Source of the DNA: an uncultured Aquimarina sp.
Lineage (GTDB): Bacteria > Bacteroidota > Bacteroidia > Flavobacteriales > Flavobacteriaceae
NCBI RefSeq assembly: GCF_947500065.1
Contig: NZ_CANMQT010000003.1
Coordinates: forward strand, 558,001-622,000
Length of the DNA: 64,000 nt
Reading direction: 5' to 3'
Part shown: positions 8,929 through 18,552 of the stretch, in pieces
Layout of the letters: each line of letters starts with the position of its first letter
Position numbering within the stretch: position 1 is the first letter of the stretch
Position numbers and translations under genes: made by a program
The notes under the pieces: model-generated
Databases searched by the model: none
What the model saw: the letters and a program-made list of their open reading frames with translations, nothing else
Told to the model about the DNA's origin: nothing

Positions 8929-8959
8929 AAACCCTCTAAGATTGGTTCCTAAAGGGTTT
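8929..8959 (-). terminator. Terminator of lrp/asnC-like gene
   Basis: Arms AAACCCT (8929-8935) and AGGGTTT (8953-8959), with a run of T on the minus strand after the hairpin. It separates the Lrp-type gene from ppc, so the two are not one operon. Confidence 0.7.
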
Positions 8960-8981
8960 ATATGTTTAAATAGAATGCCCT

Positions 8982-9461
8982 TTACATCTCTTGAAAAATA
9001 GAATGCATCAAGCGTTTCTTATCATTAATGCTTTCTTCTAACGAAATCATAGTTTCTGTACGGTACACACCATCAATATCATCTAATTGAAAAATGATAT
9101 CTTTTGCATGATTAGTATCTTTTGCTCTTACTTTACAAAAGATATTAAATTTACCAGTCGTTATATGTGCAACGGTTACAAAAGGTATTTCTTTAATTCT
9201 CTGCAATACAAATTTGGTTTGTGATGTATTCTGAAGGTATATACCCACATAAGCGATAAAAGAATATCCTAATTTTTTGTAGTCTAAAGTTAATGAAGAA
9301 CCTTCAATAATTCCAGCTTCTTCCATTTTCTTAACACGCACATGAACAGTACCAGCCGAAATAAGTAATTTCTTTGCAATATCCGTAAAAGGTGTACGAG
9401 TATTTTCAATCAACATGTCTAATATTTGGTGATCTACTTCGTCTAATTTAAATTTTGCCAT
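8982..9461 (-). CDS. Lrp/AsnC family transcriptional regulator
   Basis: 159 residues: an N-terminal winged helix (DEVDHQILDMLIENTRTPFT and AKKLLISAGTVHVRVKKMEEAG, residues 6-55) followed by the AsnC ligand-binding (RAM) domain (about 70-145) with VAHITTGKFNIFCKV, where the alpha-beta sandwich binds an amino acid effector. Such regulators form octamers and control amino acid or central carbon genes. The effector cannot be read off. It lies between the M14 carboxypeptidase and ppc, both on the same strand, but a terminator separates it from ppc. Confidence 0.9.
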   Translation of the reverse strand: MAKFKLDEVDHQILDMLIENTRTPFTDIAKKLLISAGTVHVRVKKMEEAGIIEGSSLTLDYKKLGYSFIAYVGIYLQNTSQTKFVLQRIKEIPFVTVAHITTGKFNIFCKVRAKDTNHAKDIIFQLDDIDGVYRTETMISLEESINDKKRLMHSIFQEM

Positions 9462-9535
9462 AGTAATTCTAATAATTTTCCCGATTAATTACATTGCAAA
9501 AATAATAGAAAAATAATGTTTTCATACATTTTTTT

Positions 9536-10717
9536 TCAACTTTTTCTCAATTCTGTTGAGAATAATTCATCTTTTAACAGGAATTTTAACAACTCCCTCT
9601 CTAGAGCTATTTCCGGAACTATCTGTACTCTATCGATTTCGGAGCTTATATACCGGCTAATTACCCTCTTTTTACCAACTATTTCTCTATGTCCATAAAA
9701 TTTTCTTAAATCCGCAATTTTAACAATTTTTGGTATGAATTTAATATGGTTTTCGGATAATTCCTCAGTATACTGCACAGCTATATCCACATTTTTGTTA
9801 TCGACCACAACATCTCTAATAATAATATCAAAAAAACATTTTCCATTTTCCGGAATATCAAAGTATTCTTCATATTGATCTCCAGTCACATTCTTATCTG
9901 ATATATACTTAACTCCCGTCATCAATGCATAAAATATATACGATCTGGTTTTTTCCCGATCATAATCCTCTTTATAATGTCCTGCTTCAAACAGTATCGT
10001 AGGTATCCCCATATCTGATAAAGTATCCCCTACGCAATTAATATTAAAGCCATCATCGTATCTCCCAACACCATTAGGTATATGATGCTGTAGCACTGAA
10101 TTCATTTCTGCGATGATTTCCATAGCTACTTTACGACAAGGAGTAATAGTACGTTCTTTATCTCCAGCAGGTGATAAAAAAGAGACTGTAGCAGGAATAT
10201 TAGTATCTCCTACACTAAAAATAGTACGTTGCCCATGCAGATTGAAAGCATAATCCGGTTTAATATCGCGAATTACATCACTAAGTATAACACTTTCCTT
10301 TTGAGTTTTATTTTGAGCATCTCTATTTAGATCAACTTGATTATAGTTAAGTCTTGTATATGCTTTTGCTCCATCTGGACTTAATATAGGAATGATATAT
10401 AAGGTACAGGAAGCTAAAATCCGTTCAGAAAGTTCATTAGAACTATCGGTAAGCATATTAAGAAAGTCGAACACAGCCTTTGTAGTAGTACTTTCGTTTC
10501 CATGCATTTGTGACCAAAATAATAACTTCTTTGGCCCATTACCGAGTTTTATAAGGTGTATAGGTGCATTATTTTCTGAAGTACCAAGAAGTGCTATCTC
10601 AACTTTTTTAGAAAGACTATTTAAAAGAGGAGTAATATGTTCTAAATGTATGTAACGTCCTGATAAGGAAGGTTCTTTATATATATTGAACCAATGAGAT
10701 AATTTATCAATATCCAT
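9536..10717 (-). CDS. M14 family zinc carboxypeptidase
   Basis: 393 residues with no signal peptide, so probably cytoplasmic. The M14 zinc site is visible: QMHGNESTT (HxxE, about residue 90), and NLHGQRT (about residue 160) supplying the third ligand and neighbouring residues; the catalytic glutamate is likely in FEAGHYKEDY (about residue 243). A C-terminal stretch of about 110 residues after the peptidase core has no clear family. The gene is divergent from the XRE regulator, and three TTTAC-N4-GTAAA palindromes lie 60-125 bases upstream of its start, so control by that regulator is plausible. Confidence 0.85.
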   Translation of the reverse strand: MDIDKLSHWFNIYKEPSLSGRYIHLEHITPLLNSLSKKVEIALLGTSENNAPIHLIKLGNGPKKLLFWSQMHGNESTTTKAVFDFLNMLTDSSNELSERILASCTLYIIPILSPDGAKAYTRLNYNQVDLNRDAQNKTQKESVILSDVIRDIKPDYAFNLHGQRTIFSVGDTNIPATVSFLSPAGDKERTITPCRKVAMEIIAEMNSVLQHHIPNGVGRYDDGFNINCVGDTLSDMGIPTILFEAGHYKEDYDREKTRSYIFYALMTGVKYISDKNVTGDQYEEYFDIPENGKCFFDIIIRDVVVDNKNVDIAVQYTEELSENHIKFIPKIVKIADLRKFYGHREIVGKKRVISRYISSEIDRVQIVPEIALERELLKFLLKDELFSTELRKS

Positions 10718-11102
10718 AAGCTTATTAAAGCGTCTAAATTACTACTGTTTACTGAAGATTCATAACAATTGTTTTAGTTTTTACATATGTAAACTGATGA
10801 AGGTTTTACAATTGTAAATTAGATTTATTTACATATGTAAACAAGTTGAATATTATGATTGTTTAAGATGTTAAACAGGTTTTTAAGACTTATCTTTAAA
10901 AGTGATTTAATAACTAGCAAATAAGTTTATATTTTATTGAATTTGGTTTAATTGTCTTGTTTTCAATACTTAAAATAATATTACTTAAAGTTTTAATTCA
11001 CATAATATCATTTTGATCTTTAAGTAAGTTACAATTGTAAACTTATGTTTCTACGAGATTGTTTACCTTTGTAATCAACTTATAAATCAAAACTCGTTTA
11101 CA
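10718..11102. other. Divergent intergenic region with palindrome array
   Basis: 385 bases between the M14 and XRE genes. It contains six TTTAC-N4-GTAAA-type palindromes in two clusters (listed separately), a related GTTTAA-GATG-TTAAAC palindrome at 10861-10876, and a -7 box. I find no open reading frame or RNA in it. Confidence 0.75.
10780..10841. promoter_or_regulatory. Operator cluster near M14 gene (three palindromes)
   Basis: Three perfect 14-base palindromes: TTTACATATGTAAA at 10780-10793, TTTACAATTGTAAA at 10805-10818 and TTTACATATGTAAA at 10828-10841. Start-to-start spacing is 25 and 23 bases, about two helical turns. They sit upstream of the minus-strand M14 gene. Confidence 0.75.
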
Positions 11103-11111
11103 ATGGTAAAC
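11028..11111. promoter_or_regulatory. Operator cluster at XRE promoter and start codon
   Basis: Three related sites: GTTACAATTGTAAAC (11028-11042), GTTTACCTTTGTAATC (11061-11076) and GTTTACAATGGTAAAC (11096-11111). The middle site contains the -7 box TACCTTTG (11064-11071), a full match to TAnnTTTG. The last site overlaps the ATG at 11103. This arrangement would let the XRE protein block its own transcription. Confidence 0.75.
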
Positions 11112-11582
11112 ACTACCGCTTTTGGAAAAAGAATACAGGAAATCATGAAATTTTACCATGTTTCTGCCTCCGGATTCGCAGATGCCATGGGCGTGGGGCG
11201 TTCTTCCATTTCCCATATTCTATCTGGTAGAAACAAACCTAGTCTTGATTTTGTTATGAAAATAACAGAAGCATATCCAGAAGCTGAATTATATTGGTTA
11301 CTATATGGGCAAGGTACATTTCCAAAATCTGAAGTAGTACATCAACCAAAAGAAACACCTCCTCCAGTTACACCAGTAACTCCTACTCCTATCGAAACTC
11401 CAGATGTTACAGAATCGGAACAAGATTTATTCTCACTACCAGAACCTGACGTTCAAAATAATATTTCGGATATCTCCAACAAAGCAGAAAAACAAATCAT
11501 TAATAGCATTTCTAGTAATAAAGAAATTAATCAAATTGTATTTTTCTATATGGATGGTACTTTTGATATCTATAAGAACTAA
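11103..11582 (+). CDS. XRE family transcriptional regulator
   Basis: 159 residues. Residues 6-65 are a Cro/CI-type helix-turn-helix (FADAMGVGRSSISHILSGRN is the recognition part), followed by LLYGQGTFPKSE, a common ending of this domain in flavobacteria. A proline/threonine-rich linker (PPPVTPVTPTPIETP, about 85-100) leads to a C-terminal part that ends in INQIVFFYMDGTFDIYKN, a tail I have seen in flavobacterial XRE proteins and whose role is unknown. Operators surround its start, so autorepression is likely; the divergent M14 gene is the other probable target. Confidence 0.88.
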   Translation: MVNTTAFGKRIQEIMKFYHVSASGFADAMGVGRSSISHILSGRNKPSLDFVMKITEAYPEAELYWLLYGQGTFPKSEVVHQPKETPPPVTPVTPTPIETPDVTESEQDLFSLPEPDVQNNISDISNKAEKQIINSISSNKEINQIVFFYMDGTFDIYKN

Positions 11583-11661
11583 AAAACTCGACAATTTTTC
11601 TTCTCATTGCTGTAAAATCTGTTGAAATAGATTTATTTTCGTTTATCCTTATTATTATCCT

Positions 11662-12039
11662 ATGAAGCGATTTGCTTTTTCTTTACTAGTTTCTATATTC
11701 TTTACAAGTTGTTATCAGCAAGAACGCAATTGTACAGATTTTCAAACTGGAACTTTTGAGTTTGAAACCTATCTTAACGGAGAGCTTGCAAAAACGACAT
11801 TTGTTCGCAATGATTCTATCGAAATAGATTATTTCCAAGGCAAAAGTGATACCGCAAGTATTCGCTGGATCAATGATTGTGAATATATCGTAAAGAAACT
11901 TCATCCAAAAAATATGGCTGAAGAAAAAGCGATTCATATGAAAATATTAACTACTGATAAAGACACCTATACTTTTGAATATGGACTAGTAGGTGCTAAA
12001 AAAAACAAACAAAGAGGAACCGCTAAAAAAATAAAATAA
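11662..12039 (+). CDS. Small lipoprotein, conserved in flavobacteria (function unknown)
   Basis: 125 residues. The N-terminus KRFAFSLLVSIFFTSCYQQE is a lipoprotein signal with the lipid-carrying cysteine at residue 17. The remainder is predicted all-beta with CTDFQTGTFEFETY and a second part rich in charged residues. I recall homologues labelled DNA topoisomerase IV in databases; nothing here resembles a topoisomerase, so such a name would be an annotation error. Its TAA overlaps the ATG of the TerC gene by one base (TAATG), which implies translational coupling. Confidence 0.75.
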   Translation: MKRFAFSLLVSIFFTSCYQQERNCTDFQTGTFEFETYLNGELAKTTFVRNDSIEIDYFQGKSDTASIRWINDCEYIVKKLHPKNMAEEKAIHMKILTTDKDTYTFEYGLVGAKKNKQRGTAKKIK

Positions 12040-12845
12040 TGTTAGAGATTTTCACCACTGCTGATGCCTGGATCGCCTTGTTAACATTGACTTTTCTTGA
12101 AATCGTTCTTGGTATTGATAACATCATATTCATTTCACTTGCTTCAAGCAAGCTACCTCATGAAGAACAGAAAAAAGCAACCAATATCGGTTTACTCTTA
12201 GCCATGGTTATGCGAATTGTATTGCTTTTTGGTATTTCTTTACTTGTGGCTATGGAGGCTCCTTTCTGGCATATTAATCTACCTTGGATCGAAGCTGGAA
12301 TTAGTGGTCAGTCCCTGATATTATTTGGTGGGGGAATGTTTCTACTTTATAAAAGTGTTCATGAAATTCATGAAAAAGTAGATGAAAAAGGAGAAGAAGA
12401 GAAAGAAATTAAAGAAAAGAGCTCTAGTTCACTATCCAAAGCAATTGTACAGATTACGCTGATCAACGTAGTGTTCTCTTTTGACTCTATACTTACAGCA
12501 GTTGGTATGACCAATGGATTAAGTGACAACCCAACAGACGCGCTAATTATAATGATTATAGCGGTTGTGATCTCTGTTTTAATCATGATGTTATTTGCTA
12601 CACCTGTAGGTCGTTTTGTTAACAAACACCCTTCTATTCAGATTCTAGGGCTTTCATTCTTGATTCTGATTGGATTTATGCTGATAGCCGAGGCTGCTCA
12701 TTTAGCACATCTTCAAATATTTGATTCGGAAGTTGGAACGATACCAAAAGGATACCTGTATTTTACGATTGCATTTTCTTTATTTGTAGAGTTTATCAAT
12801 TTTAAACTTCGAAAGAAAGGAAAACTGAGCGGGCAAAACAATTAG
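12039..12845 (+). CDS. TerC family integral membrane protein
   Basis: 268 residues with about seven membrane helices. The family acidic motifs are present: EIVLGIDNIIF in helix 1 (residues 20-30) and FSFDSILTAVGM (about residues 146-157). TerC/YkoY proteins are linked to manganese export and metal loading of exoproteins, and some to tellurite resistance. A soluble, charged loop (about 108-135, rich in E and K) separates the two halves. The start overlaps the stop of the small lipoprotein, so the two are likely made together. No yybP-ykoY-type riboswitch is visible upstream. Confidence 0.9.
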   Translation: MLEIFTTADAWIALLTLTFLEIVLGIDNIIFISLASSKLPHEEQKKATNIGLLLAMVMRIVLLFGISLLVAMEAPFWHINLPWIEAGISGQSLILFGGGMFLLYKSVHEIHEKVDEKGEEEKEIKEKSSSSLSKAIVQITLINVVFSFDSILTAVGMTNGLSDNPTDALIIMIIAVVISVLIMMLFATPVGRFVNKHPSIQILGLSFLILIGFMLIAEAAHLAHLQIFDSEVGTIPKGYLYFTIAFSLFVEFINFKLRKKGKLSGQNN

Positions 12846-12913
12846 CATTTAAAAGAAATTATCGCATTTTTGCGTAAACCAATAAAAGTGATCTCACTTA
12901 TTGACCGAAACAA

Positions 12914-13492
12914 ATGAGTAAATTAAAAGAACTACAAGATCGCAGTGGAACAGTATGTGAACTATGTACTGCTGCCGAGAACTTATCAGTATATGATATT
13001 CCTGAATCTCCTAATGTAGGGCTAGATTCTAGTATTTTAATATGTGAAACCTGCAAAGGACAAATTGAAGATCCATCAACAACGGATCCTAATCACTGGC
13101 GATGTCTTAATGATAGTATGTGGAGTCAGATTCCTGGTGTGCAAGTAATGGCCTGGAGAATGCTTACTCGATTAAGGCCTGAGGGTTGGCCGCAAGATCT
13201 TCTGGATATGTTATACCTCGAAGAAGATGTCTTAGTTTGGGCAAAAGCTACAGGAGAAGGCGATGATGAAAGCACTACAATAAAACATATGGATTCTAAT
13301 GGAGCTACACTACAAGCAGGAGATAATGTTGTACTCATTAAAGATTTGAATGTAAAAGGTGCTAATTTCACTGCTAAAAGAGGCACAGCAGTTCGTAATA
13401 TTTCTTTAGTACATGATAATCCTGAGCATATAGAGGGTAAAGTGAGTGGTCAGCATATCGTGATTTTAACGAAGTTTGTAAAAAAATCTTAG
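12914..13492 (+). CDS. PhnA domain protein
   Basis: 192 residues. An N-terminal zinc-ribbon region has CELC (residues 16-19) and CETC (about 45-48). The C-terminal 70 residues (from DSNGATLQAGDNVVLIKDL) are a PhnA_C/SH3-like barrel. Despite the name taken from the E. coli phn region, PhnA proteins of this type are not phosphonate enzymes in most genomes, and no phn gene is nearby. A nucleic-acid-related or metal-related role is possible but not shown. The gene is followed by a strong terminator. Confidence 0.85.
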   Translation: MSKLKELQDRSGTVCELCTAAENLSVYDIPESPNVGLDSSILICETCKGQIEDPSTTDPNHWRCLNDSMWSQIPGVQVMAWRMLTRLRPEGWPQDLLDMLYLEEDVLVWAKATGEGDDESTTIKHMDSNGATLQAGDNVVLIKDLNVKGANFTAKRGTAVRNISLVHDNPEHIEGKVSGQHIVILTKFVKKS

Positions 13493-13514
13493 GGTAATCT
13501 ATATTTTATATAAC

Positions 13515-13546
13515 AAAAAATCCTGAGTAAATACTCAGGATTTTTT
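13515..13546. terminator. Bidirectional terminator between PhnA gene and parC
   Basis: Perfect 14-base stem, AAAAAATCCTGAGT (13515-13528) and its complement at 13533-13546, with a four-base loop AAAT. The A and T runs serve both strands, fitting the convergent genes. Confidence 0.85.
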
Positions 13547-13629
13547 GTTTTTTATACATTGAGAAGTAAAACTAAACACTAAAACCTTTGCTTAAACAAA
13601 CCTTTTTTAAACATCTTACAATCAGTTGT

Positions 13630-16317
13630 TTAAAACAATTTTGTTTGCTCTCCATCATCCTCTTCCTCAGTATCTTTATCTAAGGAAATTCTATTACCCA
13701 CCCCAGTACTATCAGAAGCTTCTTTTTTCGAATTTGGAGTCACCGCCTCTTCTTCTATCACCTCTATTTCTTCTGCAGGCAACTCTTCAGGCTCATCATA
13801 CGGTAATGAATCCAATAAATTTATCTGCCTTACTTTCTCTGTAGTAAGTTGATTTCCTTGTGCCTTAATTCCTTTTACAGAGATAAAATCCTCTAAACTT
13901 ATTTCATCATTTGGTTTCTGATCTTTCCCTCTTAGTTTATTGTATACTATTTCTGCAACAGGTCTGTGATCTGTAGAAACAATTTCTAAAAATGATTTCT
14001 GATGATCCGAAATAAACACATCTTCTCGGTCTGCATTTTCAACTAAAAATCGTTTAACATAATACTTTTCTTTTTCTCCATCCCAATAAATAGCTGAAAT
14101 CGGCTTCATAGGCTTCCATTTCTCAAGCACCACCATATCAGAATCAAAATGCACTGTAATCTCAGGAACAATAGCTTTTACCATACCTTTTTGATTAATT
14201 ATCAATAAACGATCTTCTCCTTTAAACTCACCGAGTAACTCTCCTCTTCCATCTACATTGAGTCGTTGCACTGTGTTATCGAACCATATTTTACGAGGCT
14301 TTAAAGTAGAAACTCCTTGTTCCTTTAGTTCTACCTTCTTGATATTGTATTTGGTAACAATATTTCCTTTTACACCTCTTCCTTTTATTAGTAGGTCAGA
14401 AAAATCAAGGTCAAATTTCAATTTCTTAACACTTCCCGCTTGACGTAAGAAAATAGCAATCACTTCTGCTTCTCCATTAGGATTAGCAGTGAAATAAATA
14501 ACTTTAGAACCTTTTTTTCCTTGTGTTAAATCGTATTCCTTATCTCTTGTTACTCCGGTTACTGCAAATCGCTTTACATAAGCTGCTCCTCCTCGACCGT
14601 CTTGATAAATCATATTATAAATCGTACGCTTATCTTTCTTTTTAAATATTGCAATATGTATAATATTTTTACCGACAAAAGTTTTAGCGTCAACTTTAGT
14701 AATCATGAGCTTGCCATCTCCAGTGAAACAAATAATATCATCTATATCGGAACATTCTGTTACATATTCATCTTTACGAAGTGATGTTCCTACAAATCCT
14801 TCTTCTCGATTTACATATAGCTTAGTGTTTCTAATAACTACCTTGGTGGCTTCTATGTCGTCAAAAATTCTTATTTCAGTCTTTCGCTCCCATCCTTTAC
14901 CATAAGTACTTTTCAATCTTTTAAAATAGGATACAGCATATTCAATAAGATGTGCTAAATGATGTTTTACCTGAGCAATATCTTCTTCTAAAGCTTCAAT
15001 CTTTTGTTGTGCCTTATCGATATCAAATTTTGAGATTCTTTTAATTCTAATTTCTGTCAAACGAACAATGTCTTCTTCGGTAACAGCTCGTTTTAAATGT
15101 TTTATATGTGGTTGTAGTCCTTTATCAATTGCCTTTATCACTCCTTCCCAGGTTTCTTCTTCCTCAATTTCGCGATAAATACGGTTTTCGATAAAAATTC
15201 TTTCCAATGATGCAAAGTGCCATTGTTCCTGCAATTCATTTAACTGAATCTCTAATTCTTTTTTCAGCAATTCTACGGTGTGATCTGTAGAGCGCCTTAA
15301 CATTTCTGAGACTCCAATAAAATTAGGTCTACTATTATCTTCAATTACACAACCTAACGGAGAAATTGATGTTTCACAGTTAGTAAAAGCATATAACGCA
15401 TCAATAGTTTTATCCGGAGAAATACCACCAGGAAGATGCACCAGTATCTCTACTTTTGCTGCCGTATTATCCTCTATTTTCTTTACTTTTATCTTACCTT
15501 TTTCATTAGCTTTTAGAATAGAATCTATTAAACTAGAAGTTGTAGTAGAAAAAGGTATCTCGCTTATAACCAGTGTATTCTTGTCTAATTGAGAGATTTT
15601 TGCACGCACCCTAACTTTACCTCCACGATTACCATCATTGTAATTAGTAAAGTCTGCTATTCCTGCAGTTGGAAAATCTGGTAAAATTGTAAACCGTTTA
15701 CCTTGCAAATGCTTAATAGAAGCATCAATCAATTCTAAAAAATTATGAGGTAGAATTTTAGTACTAAGTCCTACCGCAATTCCTTCTGCTCCTTGTGCTA
15801 ATAATAATGGAAATTTTATAGGTAAATTAATCGGCTCTTTTTTTCTTCCATCATATGATAATTGCCAATCTGTTACTTTAGGATTATATACTACATCTAA
15901 TGCAAACTTAGACAACCTTGCTTCTATATACCTAGAAGCCGCCGCTCTATCACCAGTAAGTATATTACCCCAGTTACCTTGCATATCAATTAACAGATCT
16001 TTTTGTCCAATCTGCACCATCGCATCTGCAATACTAGCATCACCGTGCGGGTGATACTGCATGGTATGCCCTACAATATTAGCTACTTTATTATATCTAC
16101 CATCATCTAAGTCTTTCATAGAATGTAGAATTCTACGCTGAACTGGCTTCAGTCCATCTTCTATTGATGGCACCGCTCGTTCCAGGATTACATAGGATGC
16201 GTAATCCAGAAACCAATCCTTATACATTCCGGTAACCTTTGTAATCACTTCCTGAGGCTGATGCTCTTCAGGAGTTAACTCATTATGTAGTTCTTCGTTT
16301 TCGTTTTCTATATCCAT
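13630..16317 (-). CDS. parC: DNA topoisomerase IV subunit A
   Basis: 895 residues. The breakage-reunion domain has PVQRRILHSM (about residue 55), the YHPHGDAS motif and the active-site tyrosine in AAASRYIEARLS (about residue 130). The C-terminal half holds GyrA/ParC beta-pinwheel-type repeats (for example GRGGAAYVKRFAVTG), and the last 60 residues are a disordered acidic tail (EEIEVIEEEA, EEEDDGEQTKLF). The enzyme decatenates daughter chromosomes together with ParE. The gene begins 28 bases after parE, which identifies the subunit pair as topoisomerase IV, since the flavobacterial gyrase genes are normally apart. Confidence 0.95.
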   Translation of the reverse strand: MDIENENEELHNELTPEEHQPQEVITKVTGMYKDWFLDYASYVILERAVPSIEDGLKPVQRRILHSMKDLDDGRYNKVANIVGHTMQYHPHGDASIADAMVQIGQKDLLIDMQGNWGNILTGDRAAASRYIEARLSKFALDVVYNPKVTDWQLSYDGRKKEPINLPIKFPLLLAQGAEGIAVGLSTKILPHNFLELIDASIKHLQGKRFTILPDFPTAGIADFTNYNDGNRGGKVRVRAKISQLDKNTLVISEIPFSTTTSSLIDSILKANEKGKIKVKKIEDNTAAKVEILVHLPGGISPDKTIDALYAFTNCETSISPLGCVIEDNSRPNFIGVSEMLRRSTDHTVELLKKELEIQLNELQEQWHFASLERIFIENRIYREIEEEETWEGVIKAIDKGLQPHIKHLKRAVTEEDIVRLTEIRIKRISKFDIDKAQQKIEALEEDIAQVKHHLAHLIEYAVSYFKRLKSTYGKGWERKTEIRIFDDIEATKVVIRNTKLYVNREEGFVGTSLRKDEYVTECSDIDDIICFTGDGKLMITKVDAKTFVGKNIIHIAIFKKKDKRTIYNMIYQDGRGGAAYVKRFAVTGVTRDKEYDLTQGKKGSKVIYFTANPNGEAEVIAIFLRQAGSVKKLKFDLDFSDLLIKGRGVKGNIVTKYNIKKVELKEQGVSTLKPRKIWFDNTVQRLNVDGRGELLGEFKGEDRLLIINQKGMVKAIVPEITVHFDSDMVVLEKWKPMKPISAIYWDGEKEKYYVKRFLVENADREDVFISDHQKSFLEIVSTDHRPVAEIVYNKLRGKDQKPNDEISLEDFISVKGIKAQGNQLTTEKVRQINLLDSLPYDEPEELPAEEIEVIEEEAVTPNSKKEASDSTGVGNRISLDKDTEEEDDGEQTKLF

Positions 16318-16345
16318 ACCTTTTTCCGGGGCACTTTTTGTATCC

Positions 16346-18205
16346 TTATAATTCTTCTTCTATAGTATCTAACTCTACTTTAAGATTTTCTATAATAAAC
16401 TCTTGTCGATTAGGTGTGTTTTTTCCCATATAAAAAGACAATAATTCTTCAATAGGTTTTTCTTTATCCAACATTACAGGGTCTAAACGAATATCATCTC
16501 CAATAAAATGCACAAATTCATCTGGAGAAATTTCTCCTAATCCCTTAAATCGGGTAATTTCTGGTTTTCCAGATAGTTTAGCAATAGCATCTCTTCTTTC
16601 TTGTTCAGAATAGCAATAAATAGTTTCTTTTTTATTTCTAACTCTAAATAATGGTGTTTGCAAGATATACAGATGTCCTTCTTTAATAACTTCTGGAAAA
16701 AACTGCAGAAAGAATGTAATCAACAAAAGTCTAATGTGCATTCCATCTACATCGGCATCTGTAGCAATAACAATGTTATTATATCTAAGATCTTCCAAGG
16801 ACTCTTCTATATTAAGTGCCGCTTGCAATAGATTAAACTCTTCATTCTCATACACAATCTTCTTACTCATGTTATAGCAATTCAGTGGTTTACCACGTAA
16901 GCTAAAAACCGCTTGTGTATTTACATCTCTTGATTTTGTTATAGAACCACTTGCAGAATCCCCCTCTGTAATAAACAAAGTACTCTCCAGATTCCTATCC
17001 TTCTTACTATCTGTAAGATGCACACGACAATCTCTTAATTTTTTATTATGTAAACTTGCCTTTTTAGCACGTTCACGCGCTAGTTTTCTTATACCTGATA
17101 GATCCTTACGTTCGCGTTCTGCTTGCAATATCTTACGTTGTATACCTTCCGCTACATCAGAATTCTTGTGTAAAAAATTATCAAGTTTTGTCTTTAGAAA
17201 ATCATTTATATATGTTCTAACGGTAGGCAGATTACCTCCCATATCTGTAGAACCTAATTTGGTTTTGGTCTGACTTTCAAAAACCGGTTCCATAACCTTA
17301 ATACTAATAGCAGATACTATAGATTTACGAATATCACTAGCTTCATAGTTTTTACCATAAAACTCTCTTATTGTTTTTACAATAGCCTCACGAAAAGCTG
17401 CTTGATGTGTTCCTCCTTGTGTAGTATTCTGACCATTTACAAAAGAATGGTATTCTTCACTATACTGTGTTTTACTATGTGTAATGGCAATTTCAATATC
17501 TTCTCCTAAGAGATGTATAATTGGATATAATCGATCACCCTCGTTTATATTATCAGAAAGTAAGTCTTTCAATCCATTTTCTGAAAAATATTTTTCGCCA
17601 TTAAAAAGTATAGTCAATCCAGGGTTTAGATACACATAATTCTTAAGCATCTTAGCTACATACTCTGTACGATACTTATAGTGTTTAAAAATAGTGTCAT
17701 CAGGCACAAAAGAGACTTTAGTACCTCTTCTACGTGAAGTTTCATCTAAACTATCTTGATTGGTAAGATTTCCTTTTTCGAATTCCGCAGATGCTGATTT
17801 TCCATCACGAGTAGATTCTACTCTAAAAAATTTAGATAAAGCATTTACCGCTTTTGTACCAACTCCGTTCAATCCTACAGATTTCTTAAAAGCTCTGGAA
17901 TCATATTTTCCACCAGTATTCATTTTGGAAACTACATCCACAACTTTACCAAGTGGAATTCCACGACCATAATCTCTAACAATCACTTTATCTCCTTGTA
18001 TAGAAATCTCAATAGTTTTACCAGCACCCATCACATATTCATCAATAGAATTGTCTAGTACTTCTTTTAGTAAAATATAAATTCCATCATCCGCAGAAGA
18101 TCCATCTCCTAGTTTACCTATATACATTCCAGGACGCATACGGATATGCTCTTTCCAATCGAGGGATCGTATATTATCTTCGGTATATTTAGTTTCCTTA
18201 CTCAT
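16346..18205 (-). CDS. parE: DNA topoisomerase IV subunit B
   Basis: 619 residues from the ATG at 18205; an in-frame GTG at 18244 would add 13 residues without homology, so I prefer the ATG. The GHKL ATPase motifs are present: [22 protein letters not shown] and [13 protein letters not shown]. The TOPRIM domain follows with [12 protein letters not shown] and [12 protein letters not shown], which carry the metal-binding acidic residues. It provides ATP hydrolysis and strand passage with ParC. It precedes parC by 28 bases in one operon. Confidence 0.95.
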   Translation of the reverse strand: MSKETKYTEDNIRSLDWKEHIRMRPGMYIGKLGDGSSADDGIYILLKEVLDNSIDEYVMGAGKTIEISIQGDKVIVRDYGRGIPLGKVVDVVSKMNTGGKYDSRAFKKSVGLNGVGTKAVNALSKFFRVESTRDGKSASAEFEKGNLTNQDSLDETSRRRGTKVSFVPDDTIFKHYKYRTEYVAKMLKNYVYLNPGLTILFNGEKYFSENGLKDLLSDNINEGDRLYPIIHLLGEDIEIAITHSKTQYSEEYHSFVNGQNTTQGGTHQAAFREAIVKTIREFYGKNYEASDIRKSIVSAISIKVMEPVFESQTKTKLGSTDMGGNLPTVRTYINDFLKTKLDNFLHKNSDVAEGIQRKILQAERERKDLSGIRKLARERAKKASLHNKKLRDCRVHLTDSKKDRNLESTLFITEGDSASGSITKSRDVNTQAVFSLRGKPLNCYNMSKKIVYENEEFNLLQAALNIEESLEDLRYNNIVIATDADVDGMHIRLLLITFFLQFFPEVIKEGHLYILQTPLFRVRNKKETIYCYSEQERRDAIAKLSGKPEITRFKGLGEISPDEFVHFIGDDIRLDPVMLDKEKPIEELLSFYMGKNTPNRQEFIIENLKVELDTIEEEL

Positions 18206-18552
18206 AAAATTTTGGGTAGAATGCTTGCTAATATAAGGTTTCACTTACGGAATTAAAATAGGTGCACTACAAAGTAATTAACAATTACAACTTGGTTTTT
18301 GTTGATTATTTGACTTACAGCAAATTGAAGAATTTTTAAAAAGTATAAGCTATTCATTTTTTAAAACCTCAAAAGAAAAATACCTGAAGAATACGGGAAA
18401 ACCCTTACATATCTTTTTGAAAACAATTCAATACTTTTGTAAAACCTCATAAACAACTCATAATCAGTATGAAAAAACTTACTTATCACACATTATCCCT
18501 ACCTCAAATTAGGATTAATGTTAGACAAACTCTTTACTTAAACACATTCATT
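18206..18552. other. Divergent intergenic region, parE to lipoprotein
   Basis: 347 AT-rich bases. A -7 box TACTTTTG (18432-18439) points toward the lipoprotein gene. An open frame runs from 18469 into the lipoprotein, but its first 28 codons look like leader, not protein. No RNA gene or repeat is visible. Confidence 0.5.

Noticed and set aside
10861..10876. GTTTAA-GATG-TTAAAC as a seventh member of the operator array
   Set aside because: It lacks the TTTAC/GTAAA arms of the others; it is related in shape but could be a chance palindrome in AT-rich DNA.
11583..12038. A manganese (yybP-ykoY) riboswitch for the TerC gene
   Set aside because: The TerC start overlaps the upstream lipoprotein gene, and the 79-base gap before that gene shows no such structure.
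11662..12039. DNA topoisomerase IV as name for the small lipoprotein
   Set aside because: The sequence is a 125-residue lipoprotein without any topoisomerase motif; parC and parE are elsewhere in the window.
12914..13492. A phosphonate utilisation role for the PhnA-domain protein
   Set aside because: No phn gene is nearby, and PhnA-domain proteins are not phosphonate enzymes by sequence alone.
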